A stretch of 64,000 nucleotides of DNA from Centroberyx gerrardi (Eukaryota > Chordata > Actinopteri > Beryciformes > Berycidae). Where the stretch lies: NCBI RefSeq assembly GCF_048128805.1, contig NC_135998.1, forward strand, positions 28,169,492-28,233,491, given 5' to 3'. Positions 24,206 to 36,675 of this stretch are shown here, in pieces. Below the pieces are notes generated by a model. That model saw nothing but the letters and a program-made list of their open reading frames with translations. It ran no database searches and was not told where the DNA came from. Every line of letters starts with the position of its first letter. The stretch's first letter is position 1. The position numbers were made by a program, and so were the translations under genes.

Positions 24206-25015
24206 TAACTGTATGTGAAGCAGGGTTTTGCTTAAAAAGAGCATGCTCAATCAGCTTTCCTTGGATAAAAGAAAAACGTCCTTACCTGTCCTTAGTGCAG
24301 AAATGGTCTTGCCCACTAGAGCAGAGGTCAGTGTGTTTACCTGCTGTATGTGTGCGTATAGCTGCATTCTTCTGTTTTCCTGCACGTGTTGTTGCCAATG
24401 CATTTCAGCGTGCGCACATTCTTATTCTTGTTTATTCACATGCATGTGCTGGGTGCTCCGCTGGCCCAGATCTAGGCCAGGCTTCCTGACGCTACAGTTG
24501 CACCCTACTGATTGTGCTGATCATGCTGATAGTGCGGGCCGTGTGTATTGTTAGACTGGCCTTGCGTGCTCCTGCGCTGTCCTCATGGCGGTTTAACACG
24601 GGTCCACACTGGCCGTTTCCCCCGTATCGGAGTGTGTGAACTGGCTCCTTAACCTAGAGGCTTGATTATTTTGACGTCATACTCTGGTTCCGTTTGTTTA
24701 CCCTGCCCTGGCTTTATCCCACATATAAACACGTGCACGTGCAAGCTCATTATACTGTGCATCCTGCAATCAGCCACTGCTGACTGGAAAGTGGTCAGAT
24801 CGAACTACTGCTTCTACTATGACCCTTGACCCTCAGTATACATTAACAAAAGGGACGCTGATTTGAGTATTACAACTAATTGTAAGACATTTTGATGCCT
24901 AAAATCGCCAATATTTACAGTGACTAATCAAAGGTTGAAGTAGGCAGCTGGGGCATATATGGTCTCTATCTTGTCATTTTGTTTGAGTTGAGTTTTGATG
25001 CATGTCTGCACATGC

Positions 25016-25018
<3 letters not shown>

Positions 25019-25051
<33 letters not shown>
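25019..25051. repeat. (GT)n microsatellite
   Basis: About 16 GT units in the spacer downstream of cldn5. Confidence 0.95.
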
Positions 25052-25054
<3 letters not shown>

Positions 25055-25164
25055 AGTGTCTTCTCTGAATAAAAAGGCTTTGTTTTTGCTTTAGTCATCA
25101 GTCATGTAATAATGAGCAAGTGGCTACAAATGTGACAGACAGACAATTAAATAGTTGTTTTCCC

Positions 25165-25170
25165 TTTATT
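25165..25170 (-). other. cldn5 polyadenylation signal (candidate)
   Basis: AATAAA on the minus strand, about 830 nt beyond the cldn5 stop. The sequence between (25171-26002) carries no other gene and would be 3' UTR. Confidence 0.5.
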
Positions 25171-26002
25171 GGAAAAGCATGTCCTACAAAAAGACTAGAA
25201 AGGAAGACAGTTGGTACAAAATACAATACATGGATTCAAATGCAAATTTCCTCCTTTGATCACAGCATGAGTGCACATTGGTCTGAGTAGGCTCCGCTGC
25301 ATCATAGGGCCTCTCCAATGTGGGAACCAATCTCATAAGCACTACACAAAATGAGTCCCTGCAGAAAAAAGTGACTATTTACAATGAAACTCTACAGCTA
25401 TTCAGATGGGGCGCAGACCGTGGCGCGCCACTTGACCCGAGTAGACAATGGCTTAAACATAGCCACAGCATCATTCATGTAAAACTGAGACACAATTACC
25501 ATAAAAGAAATGAAATGATACACTCATAGGCAACAGATATCAGTATCTGACATTCTGAAGTGTTTGCATTCAATGCAGCGTTGAATTTGCTCATTACCAA
25601 ACCTCTTTGCTGCGGCACTTTACTTGAAATGCACAGTGATGCATTACAAGCAGATTATAAACCCATTAGAAGCATAGATAAACTGCATAGGCAAACATCA
25701 GAAAATTACATTCAATTCAATGTCATTTTCCATAAAATTGCCGCATGAAGTATTCAACCCCTTATTTTTGCAGTGTTTATCATATCATTCTCTGATTATA
25801 ATAATTATCCTAGACTTTACGATGTGCTTACAATGCGTTTATGATGCCTTATAATGCCTTATGAGCACCACTTCAAGTAAAGTGTTACCGAGAAATGAAA
25901 AGGTACGACATGGTGGCTTTTGGCACACATTATTAGTAGTTTGGCTGAAATGTTGGTGATGCCTCTGCGCAAAAACAAATGTCCCAGAACAAACCATATA
26001 CT

Positions 26003-26650
26003 CTATACATAATGTTTCTTGTCAAAGTCCCCGTTGACTGTGATCGTCTTGGTGGGAGCGTATTTGATGGGATAGGCGCTCCTGACCCCCTCTGGACAGG
26101 AGCAGCACAGCAGGGTCCCGCCGAGGAGCAGCAGCGCCGTGGCCGCCCAGCCGATGTAGATAGCCGCCCCTATCTCCCGCTTCTTGGACGGAGGCACCTG
26201 CGGGTTGTGGAAGTCCACTATGATGTTGTTGGCCAACCAGCAGAGGGGAACCAGCACGAAAAGCCCGCTGATGATGTAGATGACCCCTCCAGCGTTGACC
26301 ACTTTAGCCTTGATAGATTCGTCCTTGATGCAGTTGGTGCACTGCGCCCCGGCGATGGTCACGGACAGGGCTGCGACCCCCAGCACGGCGGAGATCACCG
26401 TCAGGGCGCGGGCCGTCTGCAGGTCCTGGGCGAGGGCCAGGACCGAGTCGTGGACTTTACACTGCATCTGCCCGGTGCTCTGCACCACGCAGGACATCCA
26501 CAGCCCGTCCCAGATGGTCTGTGCCACCACTATGTTGGAGTCGATGAAAGCGGTCACCTTCCACATCGGCAGCCCGCAGGCGACCATCACCAGCAGCGAC
26601 CCCGTGACGCACAGCGCCAAGCCGAGGAACTCCAAACACGCAGACAGCAT
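26003..26650 (-). CDS. cldn5: Claudin-5
   Basis: A single uninterrupted 215-aa frame, as expected of the intronless CLDN5. It is a four-pass tight-junction protein that seals endothelial paracellular space, notably at the blood-brain barrier. Hydrophobic segments lie at about 8-26, 80-101, 119-139 and 161-183. The first extracellular loop holds the claudin signature W30...GLW(49-51)...C54...C64. GLWMSCVVQSTGQMQCKV and GAQCT are strongly claudin-5-like. The C-terminus ends KKHYV, a PDZ-binding motif for ZO proteins. Long frames on the opposite strand are shadows. Teleosts have two cldn5 copies; the sequence alone does not tell me which this is. Human CLDN5 also lies near SEPT5 on 22q11. Confidence 0.95.
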   Translation of the reverse strand: MLSACLEFLGLALCVTGSLLVMVACGLPMWKVTAFIDSNIVVAQTIWDGLWMSCVVQSTGQMQCKVHDSVLALAQDLQTARALTVISAVLGVAALSVTIAGAQCTNCIKDESIKAKVVNAGGVIYIISGLFVLVPLCWLANNIIVDFHNPQVPPSKKREIGAAIYIGWAATALLLLGGTLLCCSCPEGVRSAYPIKYAPTKTITVNGDFDKKHYV

Positions 26651-26926
26651 GGTTACTTTTTAATTCTTCTGATACTCCTTCCTTAGAATAAGAGATTGAA
26701 AATTACAGAGTGTCTTTTCTTGGTATTTTCTTCCCTTTAGTCAGCTGTCTTGAAATGTTGGCACAGGCGGCCTAGTGATGGTGACCAGATGCTGTGTGCA
26801 GGTCTTCGGTGTCTTCAGTGTCGCCCCTATTCACTGAGTCTGTCGGCGGCGTGGCTTGTCATTTATGGGACCACCAGACCGACGCTACTGGGCACACACA
26901 TCAAAACAAAGCGGAGCAACTTTGGG

Positions 26927-26962
26927 CCAATCAGCGGTGAATTCATCTTCGTCTCAGCCAAT
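26927..26962 (-). promoter_or_regulatory. Candidate cldn5 promoter with two CCAAT boxes
   Basis: Two CCAAT pentamers on the plus strand (26927-26931 and 26958-26962; inverted relative to cldn5) are 31 bp apart, close to three helical turns, a spacing typical of paired NF-Y sites. They lie about 280-310 nt upstream of the cldn5 ATG. No TATA box was recognised. Confidence 0.35.
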
Positions 26963-28052
26963 GAGGGTCTTTGCACGTGCGTGTGTGTGAGCGCGCGCTC
27001 TGGGTCTGTGAGAGTATTTACCAGTCGAGTTCAGTGTGTTAACAGAGAGAGGAACACACCAGATGTGTGGTGTCTTCCTGTAATTCACAAGCAGTTGGAC
27101 CAGGAAAAAAAAAAAGCAGGCTTTAACGACTTGACACAGAGACAAAGACATCTGCATGAGGTTTATTAGGATTACAAACTCTTCATTTGAGCCCATATTA
27201 AAAGATGTGGGACATACAGATGCCACTGTTTACAAAAACATAGGAAAGATCAACAACATTTTAAATACGTGGAGACATTTTTTTTTATTGTTACTCTTGT
27301 TAGAATTGCACACTACTGGAAACATAATTGTTCATAAACGATGAATAAAAAGTTAGGTGAGATATGACCAAAAAGTGGATACACAGTAATGGGGTAACAA
27401 TTCTAGGTTCACAATACCTGTGTTGTTTATTCTGTCTTAAGTGTGTGTGTTGCCGTGACAACTGAGTTTACCTTCATGTGAGGGAGCAGCTGAATAAGGA
27501 CAAGGCTTTGCTAGTTTGAAATTGTGACGTTAATTTATGAACTTTGTTACCCGTGCTTGACACATATTTCACTGTGGCTACGACTGTTATTATGACCTAT
27601 TTTTTAGCTTCACAGCATATATTTTGTGGCACACACACACACAGCCACACAGGATGCACTCCAGGCAGAGGACAGGGGGACGATGTTGATACACGCCATT
27701 GTATTCCGACGGTCGATGAAACGTTCCCTCAACCCTCTTGTTGTTATAGTGCTTTAAGTGGACTCACTGGCGAGACATGCTCCAACCTGAGTCAACCTAA
27801 CGTGATTTTACACATCCGACACGGTGCGGAGAGGAGATGCAAACTCAGCAGTGTGATGAGAGAAGCTGAGACACCCAGAAGCCCCGGCCCGGCAGAGCAG
27901 TGGTCCGTCACTGGGGATCATGTTGTTTTGCCTCTCTGTTCAAAATTTGAAATTAGGGTCAGAATACACCCAAACTGAATTACCCATTATCACATTCTTG
28001 CTGGAAGGTCTGCTGTTTACTAGTCTGAAAATAGAAACTGGTGCAGAGGTCA

Positions 28053-28079
28053 TTGTGTGTGTGTGTGTGTGTGTGTGTA
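28053..28079. repeat. (GT)n microsatellite
   Basis: About 13 GT units in the cldn5/septin-5 spacer. Confidence 0.9.
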
Positions 28080-28657
28080 CGAACTGACCACTTTTAGTGT
28101 TTACTGCAGAGAAAGTGATGCATGCTGATAACAGTGCGGACCACACCTAATTGCCCTGCTGCCATGTAGGAAACACAGTCTCAGGACAAGCCAAACCTTC
28201 TAGTCATGAGATTTTGTCCCACAACTCATCTCCTTATATAGACTCAGGATTGAAGGATCCCGGATGAGGGTTTCGCCCGCTGACTGATCCATTTGGATGC
28301 AGATAAACACAAACAGGGTGGAGGAAGAGCTGGGTTACCGAGATAAAGACTTGAACCAAAACCAGAGCGGAATGAACTGAACGATGACTATTTGTCTCGA
28401 TTTGGATATAATATATGCAGAAAACTCATTTTTCTTTACCGCGATCAAACCGTGATTTTGCCTGAAATTATTATTGTTAGTGACAATGCGATGTGATGCA
28501 GACGATTATAAGTAACATTTGCAGATTAGAGGCAGAAGCTGCAGGTGTTGGTCCAGCAAGGTTGTCAACATGCTGACAAACAACATTCCTTCTACAAAAC
28601 ACAATCAGCTCTCCTTCTGGAAATTCCATTAATGTGTGTGTGTGTGATTTGGGTATT

Positions 28658-28659
<2 letters not shown>

Positions 28660-28704
<45 letters not shown>
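28660..28704. repeat. (CA)n microsatellite
   Basis: About 22 uninterrupted CA units. Confidence 0.95.
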
Positions 28705-28706
<2 letters not shown>

Positions 28707-28881
28707 AAGAAGAATAGGATGTGATGTCAAGTAGTGGGTGAGTGGGTCATGCAAAACGTGTGTTCCTGTGTATTCAATAACACTTGAACATGCAAACTTA
28801 ATTACAGTCAAGACAGCGTCACCTACATAAAGAATGAAAGCCATGATGAAAACAACAGTGTGTGTGTGAGCGCGTGCATGC

Positions 28882-28885
<4 letters not shown>

Positions 28886-28922
<37 letters not shown>
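28886..28922. repeat. (GT)n microsatellite
   Basis: About 18 GT units in opposite orientation to the CA tract 180 bp to its left, so the two tracts could pair as an inverted repeat. Confidence 0.95.
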
Positions 28923-28925
<3 letters not shown>

Positions 28926-30267
28926 GTGGCCCACTGTGTGTCCTCAGTGGGCCAGATGCTTCCTCTTCTCTTTCAATGGCTGAGTGTTTATAGTTGCCCA
29001 AAAAAAATCCAACCCCCTCTCACTCACTCTTTATATACCAGTGTTCAGTTCTGCTGTAAAATGATTCCAAAGGGCATTTAATTGAAATGGAAAGAAAATT
29101 CTAGCAAATTATGTGAAGATATACAAATTGCAAAATAACCATTTTACAAAAAAGTGCTCTTGGTGTCATTTGGACTCCTCAGTCTCATGTGAAATCTGTG
29201 TTACTCTGGCTTCAGTTAAGGGGTTTTGAACAGTTTTCCTCTCAAAAGTGGTTTTATTCTGTCTCATCCTCACAGAAGCGACTTGTCCCTTAACCTCCTG
29301 CTTGCAATGACAAGAATTATACTTGTTGACATCTTTGTGACTGTTGATCAATAGTCATTCCTCCCTATAAATGAAATAAAGCAACTTGTTCAGTTAACAT
29401 CGGAAAGAAATTAACTCGTCAAAACATTTTTGGTTATTTTTGGTACTATAGTGGATTGAGAACATCATGATATTTCTTTTCTAACTCATGTTACAGTAAA
29501 ACACGTTGGATAATAGCATAGCATATTTGAGATTATGTAAAATATTTTCAAGTTTGTAGAGAAATTTAAATTGAACACTGAACACACAGATCGCTTCTAT
29601 ATGGATTTATTAAAGTCTTATGACTGAAATGCCCACTGAAGATAATAGTCCTTTTTCTATGAAGGAGATTAATTCCCTGCACAACATTAAGTTTTTTTTT
29701 TTTTTTTTTGTTAAATTGTTACTCCTCTTAAAAGGAAACAAATGGCTAAAAGTCTTAATGAACTTTTCTGATACAAATTCCAGAAATTAGTTAAATTCCC
29801 ACTATTGTGAGCCTTTGAGAGAGCAATTCACATCTTTTAGGTTTTTAACTTGAACTTATTTCCATGTGTGTTCTTATTCTAATGGATATTTAGTGTTTCT
29901 TCTTCACAGGTTTTGCTTTATGTGAAGATGAGTGGCAGAGGCAGGGCTGCCAGGTGACGTCCTGGGGGGGGGGTGGGGGGGTGGTGGCTGAGATGGAGCA
30001 GCGCTAGGATGTCCTGTCTCTTATCACTTCCCTTCGCCTCCATTGTTCTCTGAACTGCAGGGAATATTCCCCTCCTCCTTTTCCACATCAACTCTTTTTA
30101 TTATCCACGCTTGAAATGTCACCTGCCGTGTGCGTTTGGCACTTGTAGACACGTAAAGGCCTTGGCACTTGTCGTTGCGTGCGTTTGTCCGGGATCAATA
30201 TTTGGCACGTGTGCTTTGCGGTCTTGTTCAGAAATGTCTTTAATGTTTGTCTTGTGTGTTGGTAGGC

Positions 30268-30269
<2 letters not shown>

Positions 30270-30300
<31 letters not shown>
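30270..30300. repeat. (GT)n microsatellite
   Basis: About 15 GT units. Confidence 0.95.
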
Positions 30301-30301
<1 letters not shown>

Positions 30302-30527
30302 CCTCTCTGATCTTTCTTGTCCTGTGTCAGCATAATAGACAGAGCATCCAAGGTTATGCCCACAGGTAACGCTTCACTCTTATGAAGGATGTGGTATTTT
30401 TTAGTGTCCATGACTAACACATTGTCTGTTGTGTCTGTAGTGTCCATGACTAACACATGGTAACAGTGTTTTGCCAATGTCTTGGCAAAACACTTTGCAT
30501 TGGCATTGATTGTTATAACACAACAGA

Positions 30528-31025
30528 GGTGGGGACTCGAGTCACATGACTTGGACTCGAGTCAGACTCAAGTCACAGTTTTAATTGCTTGATGCATGAA
30601 GAGAAGACTTGAGACTTGACTTGACTTGGGTTCTGGTGACTTGGGACTTGACTCTGACTTGTACTTTGATGACTTGAAAAGGTTTCTGAAGTCTTGACTT
30701 GAGATCTTGTGTTTGTGTAAATGACTTAGATTGAAAGTGATGAGATTTGTTCCAGCAGACGACTGAATTTAAATTCTGTTTTCTGAATTTGTATGGAATG
30801 ATTGAATTTATTGAAGTTGAAACTGATTCTAGAAATCAAACTCATGATGCTCTTACCAAGTTTTTATCCTGTTAAAACCATATTGCATTGAAAAGTCCTA
30901 GATATTTAGTTTTCTTTAAGATATTAAATTGATACTGGACTCTTGACTTGTTCTGACTTGACTTGCTGTTCTACATTTAGACTTGAGACTTGTGCCTCAA
31001 GACTTGAGACTGACTTGATGTGCTG
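30528..31025. mobile_element. Dispersed 'GGTGGGGACTCGAGTCA' repeat
   Basis: The left end AGGTGGGGACTCGAGTCACA is followed by many degenerate GACTTGA/ACTCGAGTC units, and the right part again has dense GACTTGAGACTTG. I recognise this as a common dispersed fish repeat, non-coding and probably a MITE. Its right terminus is not sharp. Confidence 0.55.
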
Positions 31026-31123
31026 AAAATGACTCATCGTTTTTGAGAGAGTTATAGACTTTCTTTAAGTGTGTTTTAATGTTCTTTCAGTGTGTGATGT
31101 CAGGTCTGGGTTGTGACTATGGA

Positions 31124-31662
31124 CAGGGGTGGAAAGAGTACCAATGTATCCTACTCTTTGCTGAAATTTTACTTCAGTAGAAGTGAAATTACTGGAGTAA
31201 AATTCTACTTGAGAAAAAGCAAAAAGTAGCTTATTTAATACTCAAAGTTCTTCAATTATTTAAATAAACCGAATGTTGTTACATATGATATTATGCATGC
31301 ATAGGCTCTCATAGGGTTTGAACTAGGTTCATTTAATTAAAATACTTTGTACAAGTGCATAAAAAAAGGTAAAGCATGAATCAACAACAATTTAGGGACA
31401 TGGTGGCTTCTCTGCAGACAGTCACTGGTTTCTTCTCCATAATACTGAAACAGTGCTTTCAGAACAGCCATGGGTTTAGATCTGCTGACACTCACTGACC
31501 TTACCCAGCCTTGTTGCCCTCACTCAGCGCTCATAAATTGACCCGTTTCTGATGCTATGCTTATGGAAAGCCTTCAAAATCTGTACTCTAATGAATAAGA
31601 TTCATAATGTAGCACAAAACCAGAGTAACCAGAGTAAATGTACTCTGTTACTTCCACCCATG
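31124..31662. mobile_element. MITE with GGGTGGAA termini
   Basis: The left end CAGGGGTGGAAAGAGTA and the right end, reverse-complemented CATGGGTGGAAGTAACAGAG, form imperfect terminal inverted repeats. The interior has the TACTTCAGTAGAAGT-like blocks of a widespread fish element and no coding capacity. No clean target duplication was visible. Confidence 0.6.
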
Positions 31663-31683
31663 GCAGTAGACACGTGTTTATTT

Positions 31684-31930
31684 CAATTCAATTCACTTTA
31701 TTTGTCCCCGAGGGGCAATTGCAGAGGCATGTAGAGTAGTACAATTTCTAAGAAACAATTATCAATTAACAAGAAACAAAGAGGAAAGAGGATGACAATG
31801 GCAAAGGCTTGCTGCATGTGTCATACACTCTGTACAGTTACATCTAACCAGCCAGAGCCGGTCACAGAGGCAGGGTTACAGTATAAGCACGCTGTTGACT
31901 CTGAGTGGAGGAAATCCTAGAGCGAGAAAG
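31684..31930. repeat. Possible LINE 3'-end fragment
   Basis: The segment opens with TTTATTTGTCCCCGAGGGGC, which resembles the 3'-terminal region of some fish LINEs as I remember them. No reverse-transcriptase residues are visible. Confidence 0.3.
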
Positions 31931-32377
31931 TCATCGATCAGCCCTGATAAATAATGGATCCCCCATGTTAACGAGCCTTTGATGTCCACTATGCCTTCAC
32001 TTCCTTTTGATGACTAATTCAACCTCTTATTACAACCAAAGGAAATGACTGGTTTATGGCATTATAGATTGCTGTTCAGACTACAATAGGTGATCAGAGC
32101 ACAGTCACCCAGTGTGAAGCCAGCCACTCATTTCTTTCTCTTTCACTATGAAGACACTGCCATTTAGTGGATAATAACACAAAGGATTTTCCTATCCAAT
32201 ACTGACATTTTATCACATTAAGACACAAAATTACGGATTACTGGAAAATCTCCCATTACTTTTTTGTTAAATATGGAAAAAATATCTTTATATAATTTTT
32301 TTTTTAGGTGTCCTCTTCTTTCCTTATGAAAATGTTAACTTATTTTCTGTATCTTTTGTTTGTCCTGTTTGTCCTGA

Positions 32378-32446
32378 TTCATAAACTTTATTGAAGAAAT
32401 GTGCTATATACTGTATATAGTACATTTCTTCAATAAAGTTTATGAA
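32378..32446. repeat. 69-bp near-perfect palindrome
   Basis: Arms 32378-32411 and 32413-32446 (34 nt each) are reverse complements except for one position (G at 32403 against T), around a single central base. The arms start TTCATAAACTTTATTG. It is AT-rich and outside any gene I recognise. Confidence 0.9.
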
Positions 32447-33564
32447 GTGCTTCACAATAAATGATGTAAAAATAATAATTACACCAGGAGCTGTGCACAG
32501 TGTATGACTACCCACTTCTGCTATGACTTCTGTACTAGATTAGATGTTTTGTTTTTCATACTTTCACCCCATCTGGTCTCCTTTTCCAGGCACTGGCTGC
32601 TTTTTTTTTTTTGCCTGCTTCTGTATCTGCCTGTATGGCCATTTACTGTATCTTCTTATGCCAGAGTGAGTTTTATAAAGTAAACAGAGTTGTTGAGCTA
32701 GGACCACAATACCAGACCAGGTCTTAGGCTGGTGCTGGTAATCTCTGGCGGGACTATGGATTTCTGGCCTGTCTGCTCATTTCCCAATTCTTAACCTAAT
32801 TCTTTCTTGACTTCTCCATCTTCACATACAATGCCAGTTGGCATGGAGCTCCCTCTAGCCACTGGTTGAGACTTTGAGGTGATGTAGGCATGTAGGTCAT
32901 CCTGTTGAGATGTGTGCTCACATTGACTCTCTGTGCTGAAGCTGACAGCAATCAGGCTAATGTGCTGTGCTTCCTGGGAAGGTAAACCTCAGTGGAGACA
33001 GATAGAAATTGTGTTTACATCTCAGCATATTTATAACCTGTTCTAAGTTCCCTTATTAGCCAGTCCTGTCCATCATAACGAACTGCATTATTTACTCATC
33101 AAAATGTTTAACCTGAAAGATGAAGTGATCAGTTGCTGGTCAAGAGAACTCTGTCTTACTGGTTCAAACCGCTCTCTGCTGTCCTCCAGCTGCATCTGCA
33201 TGGGCTTGTTTTGATTTCCGGAGCCATTTTCCTGCCTTATCTCGGCCCATCAGCTCATTTCCTACGTGTAACAGCACCATTTCCCGTCTCCGCTGAGCAT
33301 AATCAGAGAGATAACACAATTACCGCACAAAGCAAGCCTTTCTTCTCCTCTCTTTCTATTTCACTGCCTTCACCTCTCTTTCCCTCTGTCTTTCATTCAT
33401 ATCTCGTAACAATTTTTTGAACCTCCTGGAAGTCATGAAACAATGGCGTGACAAGTGGATAATGAATAACCTGCTATCTCTCTCTGCTGTCCCCTCCATC
33501 TTGTTTATCCCTCGCTGTTCTGTTCCCTCAGGAACAGAACATCTCATACACTCTGCTGGGAACT

Positions 33565-33740
33565 ATTACAATTACAATTTCCCATTTGGCAGATGCTTTT
33601 ATCCAAAGCGACGTACATATGAGATTTTAATACAACACAAGCAAGGATCTAGTCGAGAGAGAACAACGAGAGTAAGTGCCATAAAGCTTAGTTCTGGTCC
33701 AACAGGACATAGCTGCTACGAGGCAGTGCATAGAGGCAGA
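33565..33740. repeat. Dispersed fish repeat ('CCAAAGCGACGTAC')
   Basis: The block TTTATCCAAAGCGACGTACA, preceded by CATTTGGCAGATGC, is a widespread fish repeat motif in my memory. Its class is uncertain and no coding sequence is visible. Confidence 0.5.
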
Positions 33741-35470
33741 TAAATAATTTTTATTTTTTTATTTTTTATTTTTTTTTTGGTTACACAGTCCATCAACAAC
33801 ACAAATGGAACAAATGGAACATGCTTATAATGATTAACCAACACCAACATTACTTCATATTCTCTTGGTCGTTCCTCTGTCTGTGCAAAAAAATAAATAA
33901 ACAGAACGTTTTCCTTCTCTTTCTATCTATCCCCCTCCCCTCCTCTCCTTCTATTGTCCCTCTGCCAGGGAAAAGGAGAAAAGGCTCGTTCAGAACAATA
34001 AGCACTTCCTCCGGTGAGGTAGCGCGGCCTACAGCAGCTTAGGAATCACCCTGGAGCACATGTGATGGTCTATTGTGAGGCGGCGTGGTCCAGAGGCCCA
34101 GCCTTCCTGAGTTAGCCCGTTTCCTATAGCTGAAGTCATTGTGTGGCCGTGGGCTACATCTCTGTCTGTGGGGAGGAAACACTCACACACACACACACTG
34201 ATATTCTCACATGGGCACATAGGCAGAGTGCACATGCTTCTTGCACACATGCTTGCTTACCCACTCAAGCACAAGCATGCAAGAACACACACACAGAGCA
34301 AGAAAATGGTTCAAAGAGCAATTATTCCTCGAAGAGCCATTTCTGCAAGAACAAAGAGGGGCTTGTAAAGAAAGAGGGGCATCTTCTAATAATGGACTCT
34401 TACTAGGAATCACGATTGATTCCTACTAGTAAGATTAGAAGCTGTGAATACCTTAGTCCAATGAATGTTGTACAAGCATTAATATGATCATATCTGGACT
34501 AGTATCTGTACAGTCTATTGTACAAGTCGACTAAAATAAAGCAACATGTCTTTTGCACAACTGCACTACTCTCCTTTTTAACAAGTCATTTAGTCTATTA
34601 TTGAGTCCTTAATTTGTTATTTTCTTCAAATAAGTGAACAAATCTGCCAGTGGGGTGAGATAATTTTACTTGTTTACAATACAAATCAGCTTGTTTCAAG
34701 AATTTTGTAGAATCAAGTGTCATTTTCTTGACAGTAGTGCAGTGATCTGCCTTATTCTGACTCCACTATCTTTCTGACTTTCAAGATACTGACGCTCATT
34801 TCTAGAAAATTCCTGAAAGAAGTGAAACTGCATTTGAAACAAGTGGAGTTATCTCACCTCACTGGCAGAATTTTGCTCTTGGTTTAAGAAAAATAAGATT
34901 TAAAGGCTAATAAAGGCTAAATAACTTGTTAAGATGGACGTTTTCTGCAGTGTGCACTTAGTCTCGTTATTGCCTTTTTCTGCTTGATAAAAAAAATCTG
35001 CTTTTCTCTCTGTGAGAATTGTGGCTTTTGATGTTTGATTGCGCTGTGTTTCATGTGAACCCGAGGAAAAACAGCTAATGGGGATTTGAATACAGCTGTG
35101 CAATCCATTATTGTCTCTGACTGAAAAATCACAGCCTGTGCCATTTCCTCATGCGATCTTTATTAGAGTGCAAAAGGAACAATGAGGATTGTGCACGAAA
35201 TAACAATCAAAGCCATGTTTTCTTTGATCTACCTCTGATATTCAGTTGGCAAATAACAAAAATGATGCTTATTCCCCATGTACAACTTCTTGGCATCACA
35301 TTTTGCAAGAAACTGAGAATGATCTACTGTATCTATACTGTTTATTTTTACTTGTGTGTGTCCACGTGCATGACTGAAGGTAGAGGTCAGTGTGGTCCGG
35401 GGTCCGTCAGAGCAGAAGAAATCATTTCGGTATCGGAGGTGGTGGGCGGGAAGGCTACTCATTGTCTGAT

Positions 35471-35513
35471 CCCCCCCCCACCCACCCACCCACCCACCCA
35501 CCCAGCCACCCAT
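35471..35513. repeat. (CCCA)n repeat
   Basis: About nine CCCA units after a C-run. Confidence 0.85.
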
Positions 35514-36149
35514 GTAGCCTGTGTGCGAGCACAGGAAACAACAGTCCGTTATGGCACCCTGCTCCTGCCTACAGCCCCACGTTCCCATCATTGTTTCCCC
35601 GCTGTCTCCTCCCCTCCTCAGGTAGCTGTCAGCCCCGGAGCGCCAAATCTCACCACTAACCTCACGCCTCCATCTTGCATTGTCCTGCTGTTGTGTTTGA
35701 ATCGCTCACTGTCACTGACCGCTGAGGCTTGTCTGGCCGGTCGGTTGATTAATTAGCAAGTAATTGACCAACAGGATACAGGGAAATAATTGGCACGTTT
35801 TAGGCAGTCACTGGCGGTGTGACAGCTGCTGGCTTGTGGCAAGGAAGTAACTGTTGGAGTTATGTAGGTCACCCATTGGCTTAGCTGCGGATTTCATGTG
35901 AAGCTCACAAGTCCACTTTAAATTTATTAAGAATACTGAATAATTCAAATGGAGATGCATAGATTATAGGGAAAATGCATGGTTTCAAGACATTGTGATT
36001 GTCTATCATTGCAGGTTTGATGCCAGCAGAGTCAAATTCACTTAAAGTGCCGCTCATCCCACACAGCATCACACAATACTGCATTGTTACATATTTTCCT
36101 CAAAAACAGTACCAGGATATCTATATTGAGATGTGTGAGGGTATGATGA

Positions 36150-36151
<2 letters not shown>

Positions 36152-36209
<58 letters not shown>
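36152..36209. repeat. (GT)n microsatellite, the longest here
   Basis: About 29 uninterrupted GT units. Confidence 0.95.
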
Positions 36210-36210
<1 letters not shown>

Positions 36211-36675
36211 TTCTTATGTAAAGCAGGGTCACTGCTACTTTGATGCTGTTAGACAAATAAATAAATAAAGACTTGATTGAAATTGATCAGACAGTTGGGA
36301 CTTTCTTTTATTGAACTATTATTATTACCCCTCCAATCAGGTCAGTATAAATAAATGATATTTTTTACTTATGTATGCATGAAAGGGCAATGAAAGACCA
36401 TAAAGATGACATTTATTTTATAACTTGACTAGTGATTTATTTCATAGGTCCAGTGGTCCTTTATCGGTACTTCCATGACTATACCAGATTAAACAGTGTT
36501 TCTTGGCTCAGCCTCAGCAATAGGAAGATTGTAACTTATAATGCCACTTTAGCATGTTATTTTTAGCAACTGTACTCCAGGCAACACCATGAAGAGTCAT
36601 GCTGTAGAGCAGAGAGGTTTTGGAACATTTTGATATTAGAGCGAGAAACGTTTCTTATTATTAGATATTATCTAG

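Larger units (their letters stand above)
23841..25164. other. Convergent spacer between acads and cldn5
   Basis: The genes end tail-to-tail here. The spacer holds a SINE (24035-24205) and a GT microsatellite (25019-25051). I recognise no gene. Confidence 0.6.

Noticed and set aside
25979-26686. 235-aa plus-strand open frame
   Set aside because: It is antisense to cldn5 and reflects the GC-rich codons of the real gene; no family resemblance.
29931-29960. ATGAGTGGCAGAGGCAGGG, like a histone H2A/H4 N-terminus (MSGRG)
   Set aside because: The frame stops after MSGRGRAAR and nothing histone-like follows; a chance match.
32378-32446. Pre-miRNA hairpin
   Set aside because: The arms meet with a single central base and no bulges, unlike a Drosha substrate; reported only as a palindrome.
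35151-35756. 201-aa open frame
   Set aside because: Its longest featured stretch is a CCCA repeat; no family resemblance, no splice context and no supporting codon pattern.
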